In this document: in pieces, positions 35,332-44,031 of the stretch
Numbering within the stretch: position 1 is the first letter of the stretch
How the letters are laid out: each line of letters begins with the position of its first letter
From: Spartobacteria bacterium UBA695
GTDB lineage: Bacteria > Verrucomicrobiota > Verrucomicrobiia > Chthoniobacterales > Chthoniobacteraceae
Direction: 5' to 3'
Assembly: GCA_002298145.1 (NCBI GenBank)
Contig: DBMP01000015.1
Coordinates: 124,001 to 188,000 of the forward strand
Length of the DNA: 64,000 nt
Position numbers and translations under genes: made by a program
The notes under the pieces: generated by a model
What the model was told of the DNA's origin: nothing
What the model saw: only the letters and a program-made list of their open reading frames with translations
Databases searched by the model: none

Positions 35332-36203
35332 GACAAAGCGCCGCGCCGCACCCGCTGCCAGAAGCCCAGCGCCCCGATGCCGCCCGCCAGCATGGCCCAG
35401 GTCGCGGGTTCCGGAACCGCGCTGATATCGTTAGTATCCAGCGTCACGTTTCCGGTAAGGGAAATCACCCGGCCGTTCTCCACGGAGGCCCCATTACCGA
35501 GGGTATTGCTAGCCTGGGAAACCAGGCTTCCGTAGAATTCCGCGTTACTCAAAAGCGTCGCCGAACTGCCGATCTGCCAAAACACATTGAGGTCCGTGCC
35601 AGCCCCCGCACCGATGACCGAGACGATGGAATTAGCCGATACCGTCAGATCGCTCCCGACTTGAAAAACGAAAAGCGCGTTGGCGCTCGACTGGGTGTCC
35701 AGAGTCAGAGTCCCGTTGAGCAAAGCCGATGAATTGAAATGGTAAACGCCCGAAGTGAGCGTCAATCCTCCCAGGTTCTGGCCCGTCAGATCTTGCGTCA
35801 CCGGCAGCGCGAGCAGAACATTGTAGACGAGCGTGGCGTCGATCATGGCCTGGACCGCCTGCGTATCATTGATGTGGGTCGTTCCCGTAATCACCCCCGG
35901 AGGGAAGCCCGTGATCGCGGGGGTCGGGGTCAGGGCGACATTCCCGTGAATAACGCTGTTACCGGTATTGGTAACCCCCGCGTAGCTGATAACGGTAAAA
36001 TCCTCCGCCGCCCCCCAGAACCCGCCTTGCCCGGGATCGATCGCTTTCGCTCCCGTCGCGCTGGCCAACAACCCCACAATAGCTATGGCCAAGGTGCAGA
36101 GCGCCCCGAGCTTGCCGAACCCTATCGCAGGCTGGGCATTTTCAGCAGCCCCAACGGGATGCCCGAGGGTTGCTGTTGGCTTTGCAAAAGGATATGGTTT
36201 CAT
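35328..36203 (-). CDS. Ice-binding-like (DUF3494) protein with PEP-CTERM tail
   Basis: The product (291 aa) has a long signal-peptide region (hydrophobic at about 35-55, TLAIAIVGLLASATGAKA) and a DUF3494-type beta-solenoid (about 60-260), with FTVISYAGVTNTGNSVIHGN and the typical TGFPPGVITGTTHI. A PEP-CTERM tail (VPEPATWAMLAGGIGALGF, then RVRRGALS) follows. DUF3494 proteins include ice-binding proteins and many adhesin-like surface proteins; the function here need not be ice binding. It is expected to be sorted by exosortase. The frame extends further upstream, but ATG 36203 gives a sensible leader. Its stop overlaps the stop of the histidine kinase on the other strand. Confidence 0.87.
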   Translation of the reverse strand: MKPYPFAKPTATLGHPVGAAENAQPAIGFGKLGALCTLAIAIVGLLASATGAKAIDPGQGGFWGAAEDFTVISYAGVTNTGNSVIHGNVALTPTPAITGFPPGVITGTTHINDTQAVQAMIDATLVYNVLLALPVTQDLTGQNLGGLTLTSGVYHFNSSALLNGTLTLDTQSSANALFVFQVGSDLTVSANSIVSVIGAGAGTDLNVFWQIGSSATLLSNAEFYGSLVSQASNTLGNGASVENGRVISLTGNVTLDTNDISAVPEPATWAMLAGGIGALGFWQRVRRGALS

Positions 36204-36365
36204 TTTGGTTTCCGCTGAATCGCCAACGCCGAGACCCTTGGTTGGGGAAAATAGGGCTATGCAAAAAATCCCTACCGGGGCCGCCAGAGGCAGCATCGCC
36301 CCGCCCCAGGAGGACGGTAGCGCAGCGGCAGTCAAAAAGAGGAAAGCCTCCCCATTTTTCACATC

Positions 36366-36857
36366 ATGACACCGTTTAAACCGCTCAAGGAATTCGAGGC
36401 CGTGACGTCCATTCTCTCCAAGATCTCCCTCTTCGGAGGGGTAACGGACGCCCAGCGCAACGACCTGCTGGCGCGCTTGGACTTTGCCGCGTTTCAGAAG
36501 GGGGAGTCTATTTTTCAGGCGGGAGACGAGCCCTCGTACATCTATATTGTGAAACAAGGGAAGGTCGAGGTGCGGCTTGCAGCGGACGTAGCGGGCGTGG
36601 AGAAAATGGAACTCGGCGTGGGAGCCTGTTTCGGCACCGTCTCTCTGATCTCAATGCACAAGCACTCCGCCACCGCCCTCGTTACGGAACCGTGCGAAAT
36701 CGTCGCCCTATCCCGCCATGCGCTCATCGGCTTACAGCAGCAAGACATCACCCTGTTTGCCCTCCTGATGATGAACGTCGCCCGGGAACTCGCCCGCCGC
36801 CTGATCCTGACGGACGATCTCTTGCTCCTCTATTCCCACAAAGCCGGGAAAGCCTAA
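36366..36857 (+). CDS. Cyclic nucleotide-binding domain protein without DNA-binding domain
   Basis: The product (163 aa) has a CRP-like cyclic nucleotide-binding fold (about 15-135), with FQKGESIFQAGDEPSYIYIV and LGVGACFGTVSLI at the phosphate-binding cassette region. The usual RxA Arg of cAMP-binding pockets is not evident at the expected place (HKHSATALV), so cAMP binding is uncertain. The protein ends after the C-helix and has no helix-turn-helix. It lies 85 bases before the hybrid kinase gene on the same strand, so a role in the same signalling set is likely. Confidence 0.85.
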   Translation: MTPFKPLKEFEAVTSILSKISLFGGVTDAQRNDLLARLDFAAFQKGESIFQAGDEPSYIYIVKQGKVEVRLAADVAGVEKMELGVGACFGTVSLISMHKHSATALVTEPCEIVALSRHALIGLQQQDITLFALLMMNVARELARRLILTDDLLLLYSHKAGKA

Positions 36858-36942
36858 CCGCCCCTCCTTCCCCCCTCGGTCTGGAGTAGGTCGCCAACGT
36901 GCGGCCAGGGTAAGACCAGTAGACGAAAAGGGGGAGAAGTCT

Positions 36943-38646
36943 ATGACTGAAAATAACGCCCGTTCAGGTGCAGTGGACGACCTGCGCAAGCGGGCCGAGG
37001 AAAGGGCTTACGTCTCCGAATCCAAGCCCGAAGAAGCGTTACTACCCGAGCAGGCACAGTCAGTTCTCCACGATCTGCGGGTGCACCAGATCCAGCTGGA
37101 GATGCAGAACGAGGAGCTGCGCCGGGTGCAGGAGGAGCTCGAAGCCTCCCGCGAGCGCTATTTCGACCTGTATGACCTGGCCCCGGTGGGCTACGTCACC
37201 TTAAGCGATAAGGGGATGATCCTGGAGGCCAACCTCGCCGCCGCCCGGCTGCTCGGCTTGGAAAGAGGGGCCTTGGTCGCGCAGCCCTTGACGCGCTTTA
37301 TCTTCTCCTCGGACCAAGACATCTTCTACAAGCTCCGCCGTCAGCTCTTTGAAACCAGCACCCCGCAGGTGTTTGATCTGCGGCTCAAGACCCAGGCAGG
37401 CACGCTACTTTGGGCCCGTTTTGAAGCGACCGCCACCCTCGCCGCCGACGGTGCCCCCATCAGCCACGCAGTGATGAGCGACATCACCGAGCGCAAACAG
37501 GCCGAGGAGGTGATCCGGCAAGCCAAGGAAAACGCCGAAAACGCCAACCAGGCCAAGGATCAATTCATCTCCGTACTCAGCCATGAGCTGCGCACCCCCC
37601 TCACCCCCGTACTCGCCATCGTCAGCTCCCTTCAGGCCCAAAAAGATCTGCCCGGCCACCTGGCCCCGGATCTGGAGCTCATCCAGCGCAATGTAGAGAT
37701 GGAAGTAGCGCTGATCGAGGACCTGCTGGACGTCACCAAGATCAGCCGGGGCAAGGTCGTCCTGCAATACGAGACCGTGGACCTGCAAGACTGCCTGCGA
37801 ACCGCCTTGGAAATATGCCGGGGCGCCATTGAGCTAAAGCATCTGGCCATCATCCAAGAATTCCAGGCCACCCGACACCATGTGCGCGCCGACCCCACGC
37901 GAATGCGGCAGGTGTTTTGGAACTTACTCAACAACGCCGTCAAGTTCACCCCCGAAGGAGGCCGCATCACCCTGCATACCCACAATGAAGGCGAGCAGAT
38001 CATCATCGACATCACCGACACCGGCGTCGGCATCGCCCCGGCGGTGATCCCCCGCATCTTCAACCTCTTCGAGCAAGGCGACCAGAGCAGAACCCGGCGC
38101 TTCGGCGGGCTGGGCCTGGGCCTGAATATCGCCCGGGCCATAGTCGATCTGCACCAGGGGCGGCTGAGCGCCCGCAGCAAAGGCAAGGACAAAGGGGCCA
38201 CCTTCACGGTAGAGCTGGCCACCGCTCCTCCAACAGAGAAATCGCAGCCCCCTGCCGCCTCCGCCGAACCCGAGGAGCACCCGTTAAAAATCCTGCTGGT
38301 GGAGGATCACACCGACACCCTGCAAGTCCTCGTCAAAATCCTGGAAAAATGGGGCCATACCGTAACCGCCGCGGCCAGTTGCCGAACGGCCCGGGAGCTG
38401 GTCGCCAGCCAGGAGTTCGATTTACTCATCAGCGACCTCGGGCTCCCCGACGGCTCCGGGTTGGAGATCATGCAACAGATCAAAATGCGCTCCGAGACCC
38501 CCGGAATCGCCTTAAGCGGCTACGGCACCGACGAAGATATTCGCCAGAGCAAGGCCGCCGGATTCGCGGGCCACCTAGTGAAGCCGGTCAGCGTCACCGC
38601 CTTGCGGGCGGCTATCCGGGCGCATGCCTTCGCCAGTCGGCCATAG
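36943..38646 (+). CDS. Hybrid PAS histidine kinase with receiver domain
   Basis: The product (567 aa) has an N-terminal coiled coil (about 10-70), a PAS domain (about 70-185), HisKA with His214 (SVLSHELRTPLTP), an HATPase domain (NLLNNAVKFTPEGG, DTGVGIAP, GGLGLGLNIAR) and a C-terminal receiver domain (about 448-567) with phospho-acceptor Asp498 in DLLISDLGLPDGSG. It has no membrane segment. It belongs with the CheB-CheR protein and the kinase at 33661, with which it shares the N-terminal part. GGGGAG stands about 10 bases before the ATG. Confidence 0.92.
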   Translation: MTENNARSGAVDDLRKRAEERAYVSESKPEEALLPEQAQSVLHDLRVHQIQLEMQNEELRRVQEELEASRERYFDLYDLAPVGYVTLSDKGMILEANLAAARLLGLERGALVAQPLTRFIFSSDQDIFYKLRRQLFETSTPQVFDLRLKTQAGTLLWARFEATATLAADGAPISHAVMSDITERKQAEEVIRQAKENAENANQAKDQFISVLSHELRTPLTPVLAIVSSLQAQKDLPGHLAPDLELIQRNVEMEVALIEDLLDVTKISRGKVVLQYETVDLQDCLRTALEICRGAIELKHLAIIQEFQATRHHVRADPTRMRQVFWNLLNNAVKFTPEGGRITLHTHNEGEQIIIDITDTGVGIAPAVIPRIFNLFEQGDQSRTRRFGGLGLGLNIARAIVDLHQGRLSARSKGKDKGATFTVELATAPPTEKSQPPAASAEPEEHPLKILLVEDHTDTLQVLVKILEKWGHTVTAAASCRTARELVASQEFDLLISDLGLPDGSGLEIMQQIKMRSETPGIALSGYGTDEDIRQSKAAGFAGHLVKPVSVTALRAAIRAHAFASRP

Positions 38647-38725
38647 CCCGCCTCCCCATGCCGCGTTTAAGCCGAAGCAAACGGCTTGCATTCCGACCAT
38701 TCGGCTTCGAGAATGCCGTGCGCCC

Positions 38726-39823
38726 ATGAAAATCATCGACCGTTACATCGGCAAAGAACTCCTCGTCACCACGCTTTTCGCCGTGGCGGTACTGAGTCTC
38801 GTGCTGGTCTTGGGCAACGTCTTCAAACAGCTCCTCGATCTGCTGGTCAACCAGAATGCGCCGCTGGAGCTGATTTTGAGCTTCATCGGCTTCATCCTCC
38901 CCTACTCGCTGACGTTCACCATCCCCTGGGGCTTCCTGACGGCGGTGCTGCTGGTCTTTGGCAAGCTCTCGGCGGAAAACGAGCTGGTGGCGCTGCGCTC
39001 CAACGGCGTGAGCATCCCGCGCATCTGCTATTCGCTGGGGTTCCTGGCCGTCGCGGCGTGCCTGATGTGTCTCTGGATCAACGTCGAAGTAGCCCCGAGA
39101 GCGCAGGAGCGGATGAAGAGCACGATCTTCCAAATCGCCACGAGCGACCCGCTCTCAATGTTCGCCAGCGACCAGGTGATCGACGAATTCCCGGGCAAGA
39201 AAATTTACGTGGAGCGCAAAGAGGGGACGAATCTCTACAACGTGCTGGTCTACGAGCTCAGCGAACGGGACGAACCGCTCCGGGTCATCCACGCGCAGCG
39301 GGCCGTATTGACGACCGATTTGGTCAACCAGCAGGTGCTCATGCAGCTCGTGGGAGCGCAGTTCGAGCAGCGCGACACCGATTCGCCGGGCGACCTGACG
39401 CGCATTCGCGAGGGCATCACCACGCGCGAGATCACGTTCCCGATTTCGCTCAAGGCGCTCTACGAAAAGAACAAAGCGCGGCGCGGCGTGGGCCAGATGA
39501 CGCTCGATGAGCTGGTGAAAGATCCGCCCAAGGACAAGGAAACAGCCGCCGAGACCGAGATCAGCAAGCGCTTTTCCCTTTCGCTCGCCTCGCTGGCATT
39601 TGCGCTCGTGGGGGTGCCGCTCGCGGTAACAGCTCAGCGCAAAGAGACCTCCATCGGGTTCCTTTTCTCGCTGATCGTGGCCTTTGTCTATTTCTTCTTT
39701 GTAGTGATCGCTGACAGCCTGCGCAACAACCCCAACGCCCATGCGAACTGGCTGATGTGGGTACCCAACGTGCTCTTTATTTCGCTCGGCGCGGTGATGT
39801 TCCTGCGGCTCGCGCGGAAGTAA
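38726..39823 (+). CDS. LptF/LptG-family lipopolysaccharide export permease
   Basis: The product (365 aa) has the YjgP/YjgQ layout: an N-terminal amphipathic start MKIIDRYIGKELLVTTLFAV, three membrane segments (about 10-35, 55-80, 100-120), a periplasmic beta-rich domain (about 125-270) and three membrane segments at the C-terminus. These proteins form the membrane part of the LptB2FG transporter that moves lipopolysaccharide to the outer membrane. Verrucomicrobia have an outer membrane, so this fits. A partner gene is not adjacent. ATG 38726 matches the family start. It converges with the radical SAM gene, 12 bases away. Confidence 0.92.
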   Translation: MKIIDRYIGKELLVTTLFAVAVLSLVLVLGNVFKQLLDLLVNQNAPLELILSFIGFILPYSLTFTIPWGFLTAVLLVFGKLSAENELVALRSNGVSIPRICYSLGFLAVAACLMCLWINVEVAPRAQERMKSTIFQIATSDPLSMFASDQVIDEFPGKKIYVERKEGTNLYNVLVYELSERDEPLRVIHAQRAVLTTDLVNQQVLMQLVGAQFEQRDTDSPGDLTRIREGITTREITFPISLKALYEKNKARRGVGQMTLDELVKDPPKDKETAAETEISKRFSLSLASLAFALVGVPLAVTAQRKETSIGFLFSLIVAFVYFFFVVIADSLRNNPNAHANWLMWVPNVLFISLGAVMFLRLARK

Positions 39824-39835
39824 CCCTCGCGGCGG

Positions 39836-40795
39836 CTACCAGTTCTCGATGACGTCGGGAAAGATGGGCTTGAGCCAACGCTGGGCGGCCTGGCAGAGAT
39901 CGCACCGGCTGGAGTAACGGCCCCGGGGCACGAAGCCGTGTTCGCACGCCAAGCGGTAAAGGCCCTCCACGCCCTGGCTCCGAAGCGCGGCCAGGAGCGG
40001 GTGAGAGCGCAGATTTTCCTCGGAGACGATCTCCCGGAACGGCTTCTCGGTGAGGCTTCCCGGAAAGGAGACGTTACAGAGGTCCACGGTGTTGTTCGGG
40101 TTGACCAGGTAGAAGGTCTCAGCGCAGAAGTCCTTGGGCGCGCCCTGCTCGTCCTCGATGGAACAGTAGCCCTCGCCTGCGGTCCCGAGGGCGGCTTCGG
40201 CGGAAAGCACCGGGGCATACTCGGATAGGCTGGCACACGCCCGGCCAACAAACGAGATCGAATCCCTTACGCACACGCGAATACCGGGCTCCCGCTCCAG
40301 TTCGACCAGCGCCTCGCGGGTACAGTTGTCGACGGGAATATCCGAGCGGGAGCGGTTGACGAAGGTGACCATCGCCTCAACCCTCGGAATGCCCGCGTCG
40401 CGGCAGGCTCGCAGGGCGCAAAGGACGTGGGCAAAGGGGATAAACTCCTGGTGGAGGCCGTCGACGCTAAAGGCCGCCACGGCCAGGCCCTCGCGCTTAA
40501 GGGCCCGGGCATAGCGCCCGGCCACAGCGGCATCGCGCCCCCAGAAACCATTGGTATTGAGCCACGACGGGATGCCGAGCTCGGCGGATTCGCGAAGGGC
40601 GTGCATCACCAGCGCGGGAAAGAGCGAGGCCTCGCCGCCGGTGACGATGACGTACTCCTGCGGGCGCGCTTGGCGAATACAGCGGCTGATGGCGGCGGGG
40701 CTCATGACCCCCTTGCGGCCCGGCCCGCACGAGTGCAGGCAATGGCGGCACCGGGAGGTACAGGAGTCGGTAATCCTTAATAGGAGGCGTTGCAT
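39836..40795 (-). CDS. Radical SAM protein of unknown pathway
   Basis: The product (319 aa) has the radical SAM cluster motif Cys12-x3-Cys16-x2-Cys19 (SCTSRCRHC) close to the N-terminus, followed by YVIVTGGEASLFP and the barrel segments WLNTNGFWG and AAFSVDGLHQEF. The C-terminal part has more Cys (DLCNVSFPG, LACEHGFVP, SRCDLCQAA) that could bind an auxiliary iron-sulfur cluster, as in SPASM-type enzymes. The substrate is unknown. It starts 38 bases after ftsZ on the same strand, so it may be read from the division cluster; whether it has a role there is open. Confidence 0.85.
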   Translation of the reverse strand: MQRLLLRITDSCTSRCRHCLHSCGPGRKGVMSPAAISRCIRQARPQEYVIVTGGEASLFPALVMHALRESAELGIPSWLNTNGFWGRDAAVAGRYARALKREGLAVAAFSVDGLHQEFIPFAHVLCALRACRDAGIPRVEAMVTFVNRSRSDIPVDNCTREALVELEREPGIRVCVRDSISFVGRACASLSEYAPVLSAEAALGTAGEGYCSIEDEQGAPKDFCAETFYLVNPNNTVDLCNVSFPGSLTEKPFREIVSEENLRSHPLLAALRSQGVEGLYRLACEHGFVPRGRYSSRCDLCQAAQRWLKPIFPDVIENW

Positions 40796-40833
40796 GTCCT
40801 CGGCGTGGGGGGACGCCGCCTTTGGGCTGGGGT

Positions 40834-42801
40834 TTACCGCACCTTCAACCGCCGACGAAGGTACGTGGGGACGTCGAGATCCTGGCCGTCGACGATGGTC
40901 GGCTCGCTTTTTTCAAAACGGCCGCGCGTGACGGGTTCAAATTGCATGACTTCCTGCTGCGGGGCCTTGGACGAACTCGCCGCTGGCCGGGTCTCCTCAC
41001 CGGGGATCAGCTCGGGCGCTGGATCGGCGGGTGCGCGGCGTTCCACCCGGCGGATCACGGGGCGGGAACGAGGCGCGGGCGCGGCAGGCTGCGGCTCGGG
41101 AATGGGTTCGGGCTCCGGTTCAGGTTCAGGTTCAGGTTCAAGCTCCGGGGGCTCGGGATGGGAAGCGGCAGGCGCGATAGGGGCCTCCGGTTCCAGCTCA
41201 GGCTCGGGCTCGATCTCCGGCTCTGGCTCCGGAACAGGCTCCGGACGGGGCGCGGCGAGGCGTTGAGTGGATTTCGGCGCTGCGGCGGGCACGGCAGGCG
41301 TGGGTACCGGGGCGGGAACGGGCGGTTCCGGCGCAAGCTCGGGTTCGGGTTCCGGTTCCGGGAAAGGACGGCGGAGCATCCGGCCCGGCACGGGCGGCGC
41401 GATGCGTTCGATGGGCGCGGCGGCCTCTTCGCCAAAGAGCGAGCCCTGGTAGGTGGCGGCTCGAAGCCCGCGCGGCTTCTGGAGACGGCGTTCGGCGGGC
41501 TGCGGCGCAACGGGAGCGGGAGCGGGAGCCGGTGCTTCGGGCTCCTCTTCCTCGGCGCGCACTACGGGAAGCCCGGCTTCGTCGGCCCCAGTCGGCTCCA
41601 GTTCAAAGGATTCATCGCCCTCGGCTGCCTCGGCTTCTTCGGAAACTTCTGTCGCTTCGGGCGCTTCGATGATTTCAGGCGCTTCAATCTCATCGGCCTC
41701 AGCTTCGATCAGCTCGGGTTCAGGCTCAGGTACCGGCTTGGCCTGCACCGGGGCGGGCTTGGGAGCAGCGGCCACGGGACGCGCCGCGCGAGTTTCGCGG
41801 ACGGGCCGGGCGGCGGCAGCGCGTCCTTCGCCCACGGAACTCAAAATGCTGACAGCCACTTTCCCCGCCAGGGCTGCCTCGATGGAGGTACCGAGCAGGA
41901 CGCGGGTGTGGTCATTGACGTAGCGGTTGAACTCCTCCATAAGGAGCTGGACTTCGTCGAGCGTCAGGTCGGGCCCGCCCGCGACGCGCACCAGCACGGT
42001 GTCGCAATCGCGCAGGAGGCGGCCTTTGTCCATGAGCGGATTCTTGAGCGCGCGGGAAAGGGCGTCGAAGGCACGGTTGTTCCCCTCGGCCTGGCCGTGG
42101 CCAAAGAGGCACCGGGCGCTGACGTCCTGGAGCACGGCGGAAAGATCGTCCAAGCCCAGCGGGAGCAGGCCTTCCGAGCCGTTGAGGATCGCAACAACGG
42201 TCTGGATGCACTGGCTCAAAGTCAGGTGCGCGGCAGCAAAGGCATTCTGGATGCCCGAACGCGCAGGGACGCTCTCGCCCATGCGATCGTTTTCAAAGCA
42301 GATAACGGCGTCTGCATTCTCCTGCAGCTCGGCCAGTGCCTCGGCGGCTTGCGCGGCGCGCCGTTTGCCTTCGAAGCCAAAGGGGAGCGTGACGACGGCG
42401 ATAACGAGCGCCCCGGCTTCCCGAGCCAGCTCGGCAACAAGCGGAACCGCGCCGGAGCCGGTGCCGCCGCCCAAACCGGCAACAAGGATTGCAGCCTCAG
42501 CCCCCTCCAGGGAGGCCCGCAGCTCGGCGGCCGATTCCTCGGCCGCGCAGCGGCCCAGCTCGGGGTCGCCGCCGGTGCCCAGGCCATGGGTAGCCGTGGC
42601 TCCGAGCTGGATTTTCTCGCCCGCGACGGACGCAGTCAGCGCCTGGGCATCGGAATTAACGGCGACGAGGCTCGCCGGGGCCACGCCGTCGAGCGCCAGG
42701 CGGTCGAGGGCGTTCGCACCCGCGCCGCCGATCCCGACGATGGGGATGCGCCGGGGGGCGATTCCCGACGAGGCGCGGTTGCGGATATCAAGTTCGATCA
42801 T
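40834..42801 (-). CDS. ftsZ: Cell division protein FtsZ, with very long linker and altered T7 loop
   Basis: The product (655 aa) is the tubulin-like GTPase of the division ring. The GTPase core is about residues 18-326, with IVGIGGAGANAL, NSDAQAL and GGGTGSGAVP (111-118). About 315 residues of Pro/Glu/Ala-rich linker follow (about 327-640; many EPEPEP runs), then the C-terminal peptide DLDVPTYLRRRLKVR that binds FtsA. Typical FtsZ is about 350-450 aa, so the linker is exceptional. In the T7 catalytic loop the usual NVDFADV aligns with PLGLDDL: the Asn and first Asp are changed and only the last Asp remains. It ends the division cluster, 18 bases after ftsA. Confidence 0.96.
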   Translation of the reverse strand: MIELDIRNRASSGIAPRRIPIVGIGGAGANALDRLALDGVAPASLVAVNSDAQALTASVAGEKIQLGATATHGLGTGGDPELGRCAAEESAAELRASLEGAEAAILVAGLGGGTGSGAVPLVAELAREAGALVIAVVTLPFGFEGKRRAAQAAEALAELQENADAVICFENDRMGESVPARSGIQNAFAAAHLTLSQCIQTVVAILNGSEGLLPLGLDDLSAVLQDVSARCLFGHGQAEGNNRAFDALSRALKNPLMDKGRLLRDCDTVLVRVAGGPDLTLDEVQLLMEEFNRYVNDHTRVLLGTSIEAALAGKVAVSILSSVGEGRAAAARPVRETRAARPVAAAPKPAPVQAKPVPEPEPELIEAEADEIEAPEIIEAPEATEVSEEAEAAEGDESFELEPTGADEAGLPVVRAEEEEPEAPAPAPAPVAPQPAERRLQKPRGLRAATYQGSLFGEEAAAPIERIAPPVPGRMLRRPFPEPEPEPELAPEPPVPAPVPTPAVPAAAPKSTQRLAAPRPEPVPEPEPEIEPEPELEPEAPIAPAASHPEPPELEPEPEPEPEPEPIPEPQPAAPAPRSRPVIRRVERRAPADPAPELIPGEETRPAASSSKAPQQEVMQFEPVTRGRFEKSEPTIVDGQDLDVPTYLRRRLKVR

Positions 42802-42819
42802 ATTGGGGATGATGGGTTC

Positions 42820-44025
42820 TTACCGTCTGAAGAGGCCGCGCAGGCGGTCGAAAAAGCCGTCCTTCTGCGGCCGGGAGGCGTAGGCGGCCTGGCCGTAGCG
42901 GAGCAGGCCGATGGCCGTGGAAAGCGTGGGGTTCTCGGCGGCGGCGACGAGGCCGGAGGTCGATTTCGCGTGCGCCACGCTGACGGGGACGCCGAAGATC
43001 TCCTGCGCCAGCGGCCCGATGCCGCGCATCTGCGAACAGCCGCCGGTAATCACGATGCCCGCGCCGAGCATCGGCAGGTAGGGCTCGGCGTCCATGGCGC
43101 GCTTGATCAGCTCGAAAATTTCAAGGAGCCGGTAGTGAATAATCATATTCAAGGTTTCCCGCTCCACGTCGCGCCCCGCGAAGCCGGTTTCGTCCTTGAG
43201 GAAAATCGTCTCGCCTGGCAGCGCGATGCCGAGCCGGGCGTCGCCCTCCTCGACTTTGAGCCGCTCGCTCTTGGCCATGGGAATGCGCAGGCCCATGGAA
43301 ACGTCGTTAGTGATGTGGTCGCCGCCGACGGCCAGGACGCCGCTCTGCTTCACCGCGCCGTCAACGTAGACAACGTAGTCGGTGGTGCCCGCGCCAATAT
43401 CGATGACCAGCGCGCCGAGCTCCTTTTGCTGCGGCGTCAGGATGGCCTGGGCCGACGCGTAGCCGTTAAAGACAACGTCCTCGACTTCAATGCCCAGCTC
43501 CTTGATACAGCGCACGGTGTTGCGGATGCGGTTGCCGACGCCGTGGATGATGTGAAAATCGGCCTCCAGCATGCGGCCCAGCATGGCGATAGGATTCAGT
43601 ACGCCCTCTTGCCCGTCAACGTAGTAGTGCTGAAGGATGGTGTGAAGAAAGGCGTTCTGCTGCGGGATATTGACGTCGCGTGCGCTGATGGCGACGTCCT
43701 CGCAGTCGGTCTCGTCGATTTCCTCGCGCTCTTCGGGGAGGTTGACGCAGCCCCGGTTGTTGAAGGACTGGATGTGCGATCCGGTGACTCCGGCAAAGAC
43801 GCTCTTAATCGTGACGTCGCTTTTGTCCTCGGCGTCGGCGATGGCCTCGCGAACGCACTTGTGGACGTTTTCAAAATCGACAATTTCCCCCTTGCGAATG
43901 CCGCACGAGGGAGCCTGGCCGACGCCCAGGATTTTGATCGGGCCGTCCGGCTTCGCTTCGCCCACCACCACGCAAACTTTGGCGGTGCCGATTTCGATCC
44001 CGACGAGAATCTGGTCTTTGGCCAT
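42820..44025 (-). CDS. ftsA: Cell division protein FtsA
   Basis: The product (401 aa) is the actin-like protein that tethers FtsZ to the membrane. It shows IEIGTAKVCVVVGE (phosphate 1), VIDIGAGTTDYVVY (phosphate 2) and VITGGCSQMRGI (adenosine) motifs, an SHS2/1C domain between them, and a C-terminal amphipathic helix (DGFFDRLRGLFRR) for membrane binding. Length is normal. It starts 6 bases after ftsQ and is followed by ftsZ after 18 bases. Confidence 0.96.
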   Translation of the reverse strand: MAKDQILVGIEIGTAKVCVVVGEAKPDGPIKILGVGQAPSCGIRKGEIVDFENVHKCVREAIADAEDKSDVTIKSVFAGVTGSHIQSFNNRGCVNLPEEREEIDETDCEDVAISARDVNIPQQNAFLHTILQHYYVDGQEGVLNPIAMLGRMLEADFHIIHGVGNRIRNTVRCIKELGIEVEDVVFNGYASAQAILTPQQKELGALVIDIGAGTTDYVVYVDGAVKQSGVLAVGGDHITNDVSMGLRIPMAKSERLKVEEGDARLGIALPGETIFLKDETGFAGRDVERETLNMIIHYRLLEIFELIKRAMDAEPYLPMLGAGIVITGGCSQMRGIGPLAQEIFGVPVSVAHAKSTSGLVAAAENPTLSTAIGLLRYGQAAYASRPQKDGFFDRLRGLFRR

Positions 44026-44031
44026 GAGGGG

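Noticed and set aside
38686..39510. A 274-codon plus-strand frame overlapping the LptF/LptG-like gene
   Set aside because: It is the same-strand alternative frame of a clear gene; its translation is Arg/His/Gly-rich and without a motif.
41100..41800. Tandem GGTTCA-type DNA repeats in ftsZ as a mobile or CRISPR-like element
   Set aside because: They are codon repeats of Glu-Pro in the FtsZ linker, with no spacers or repeat unit of CRISPR type.
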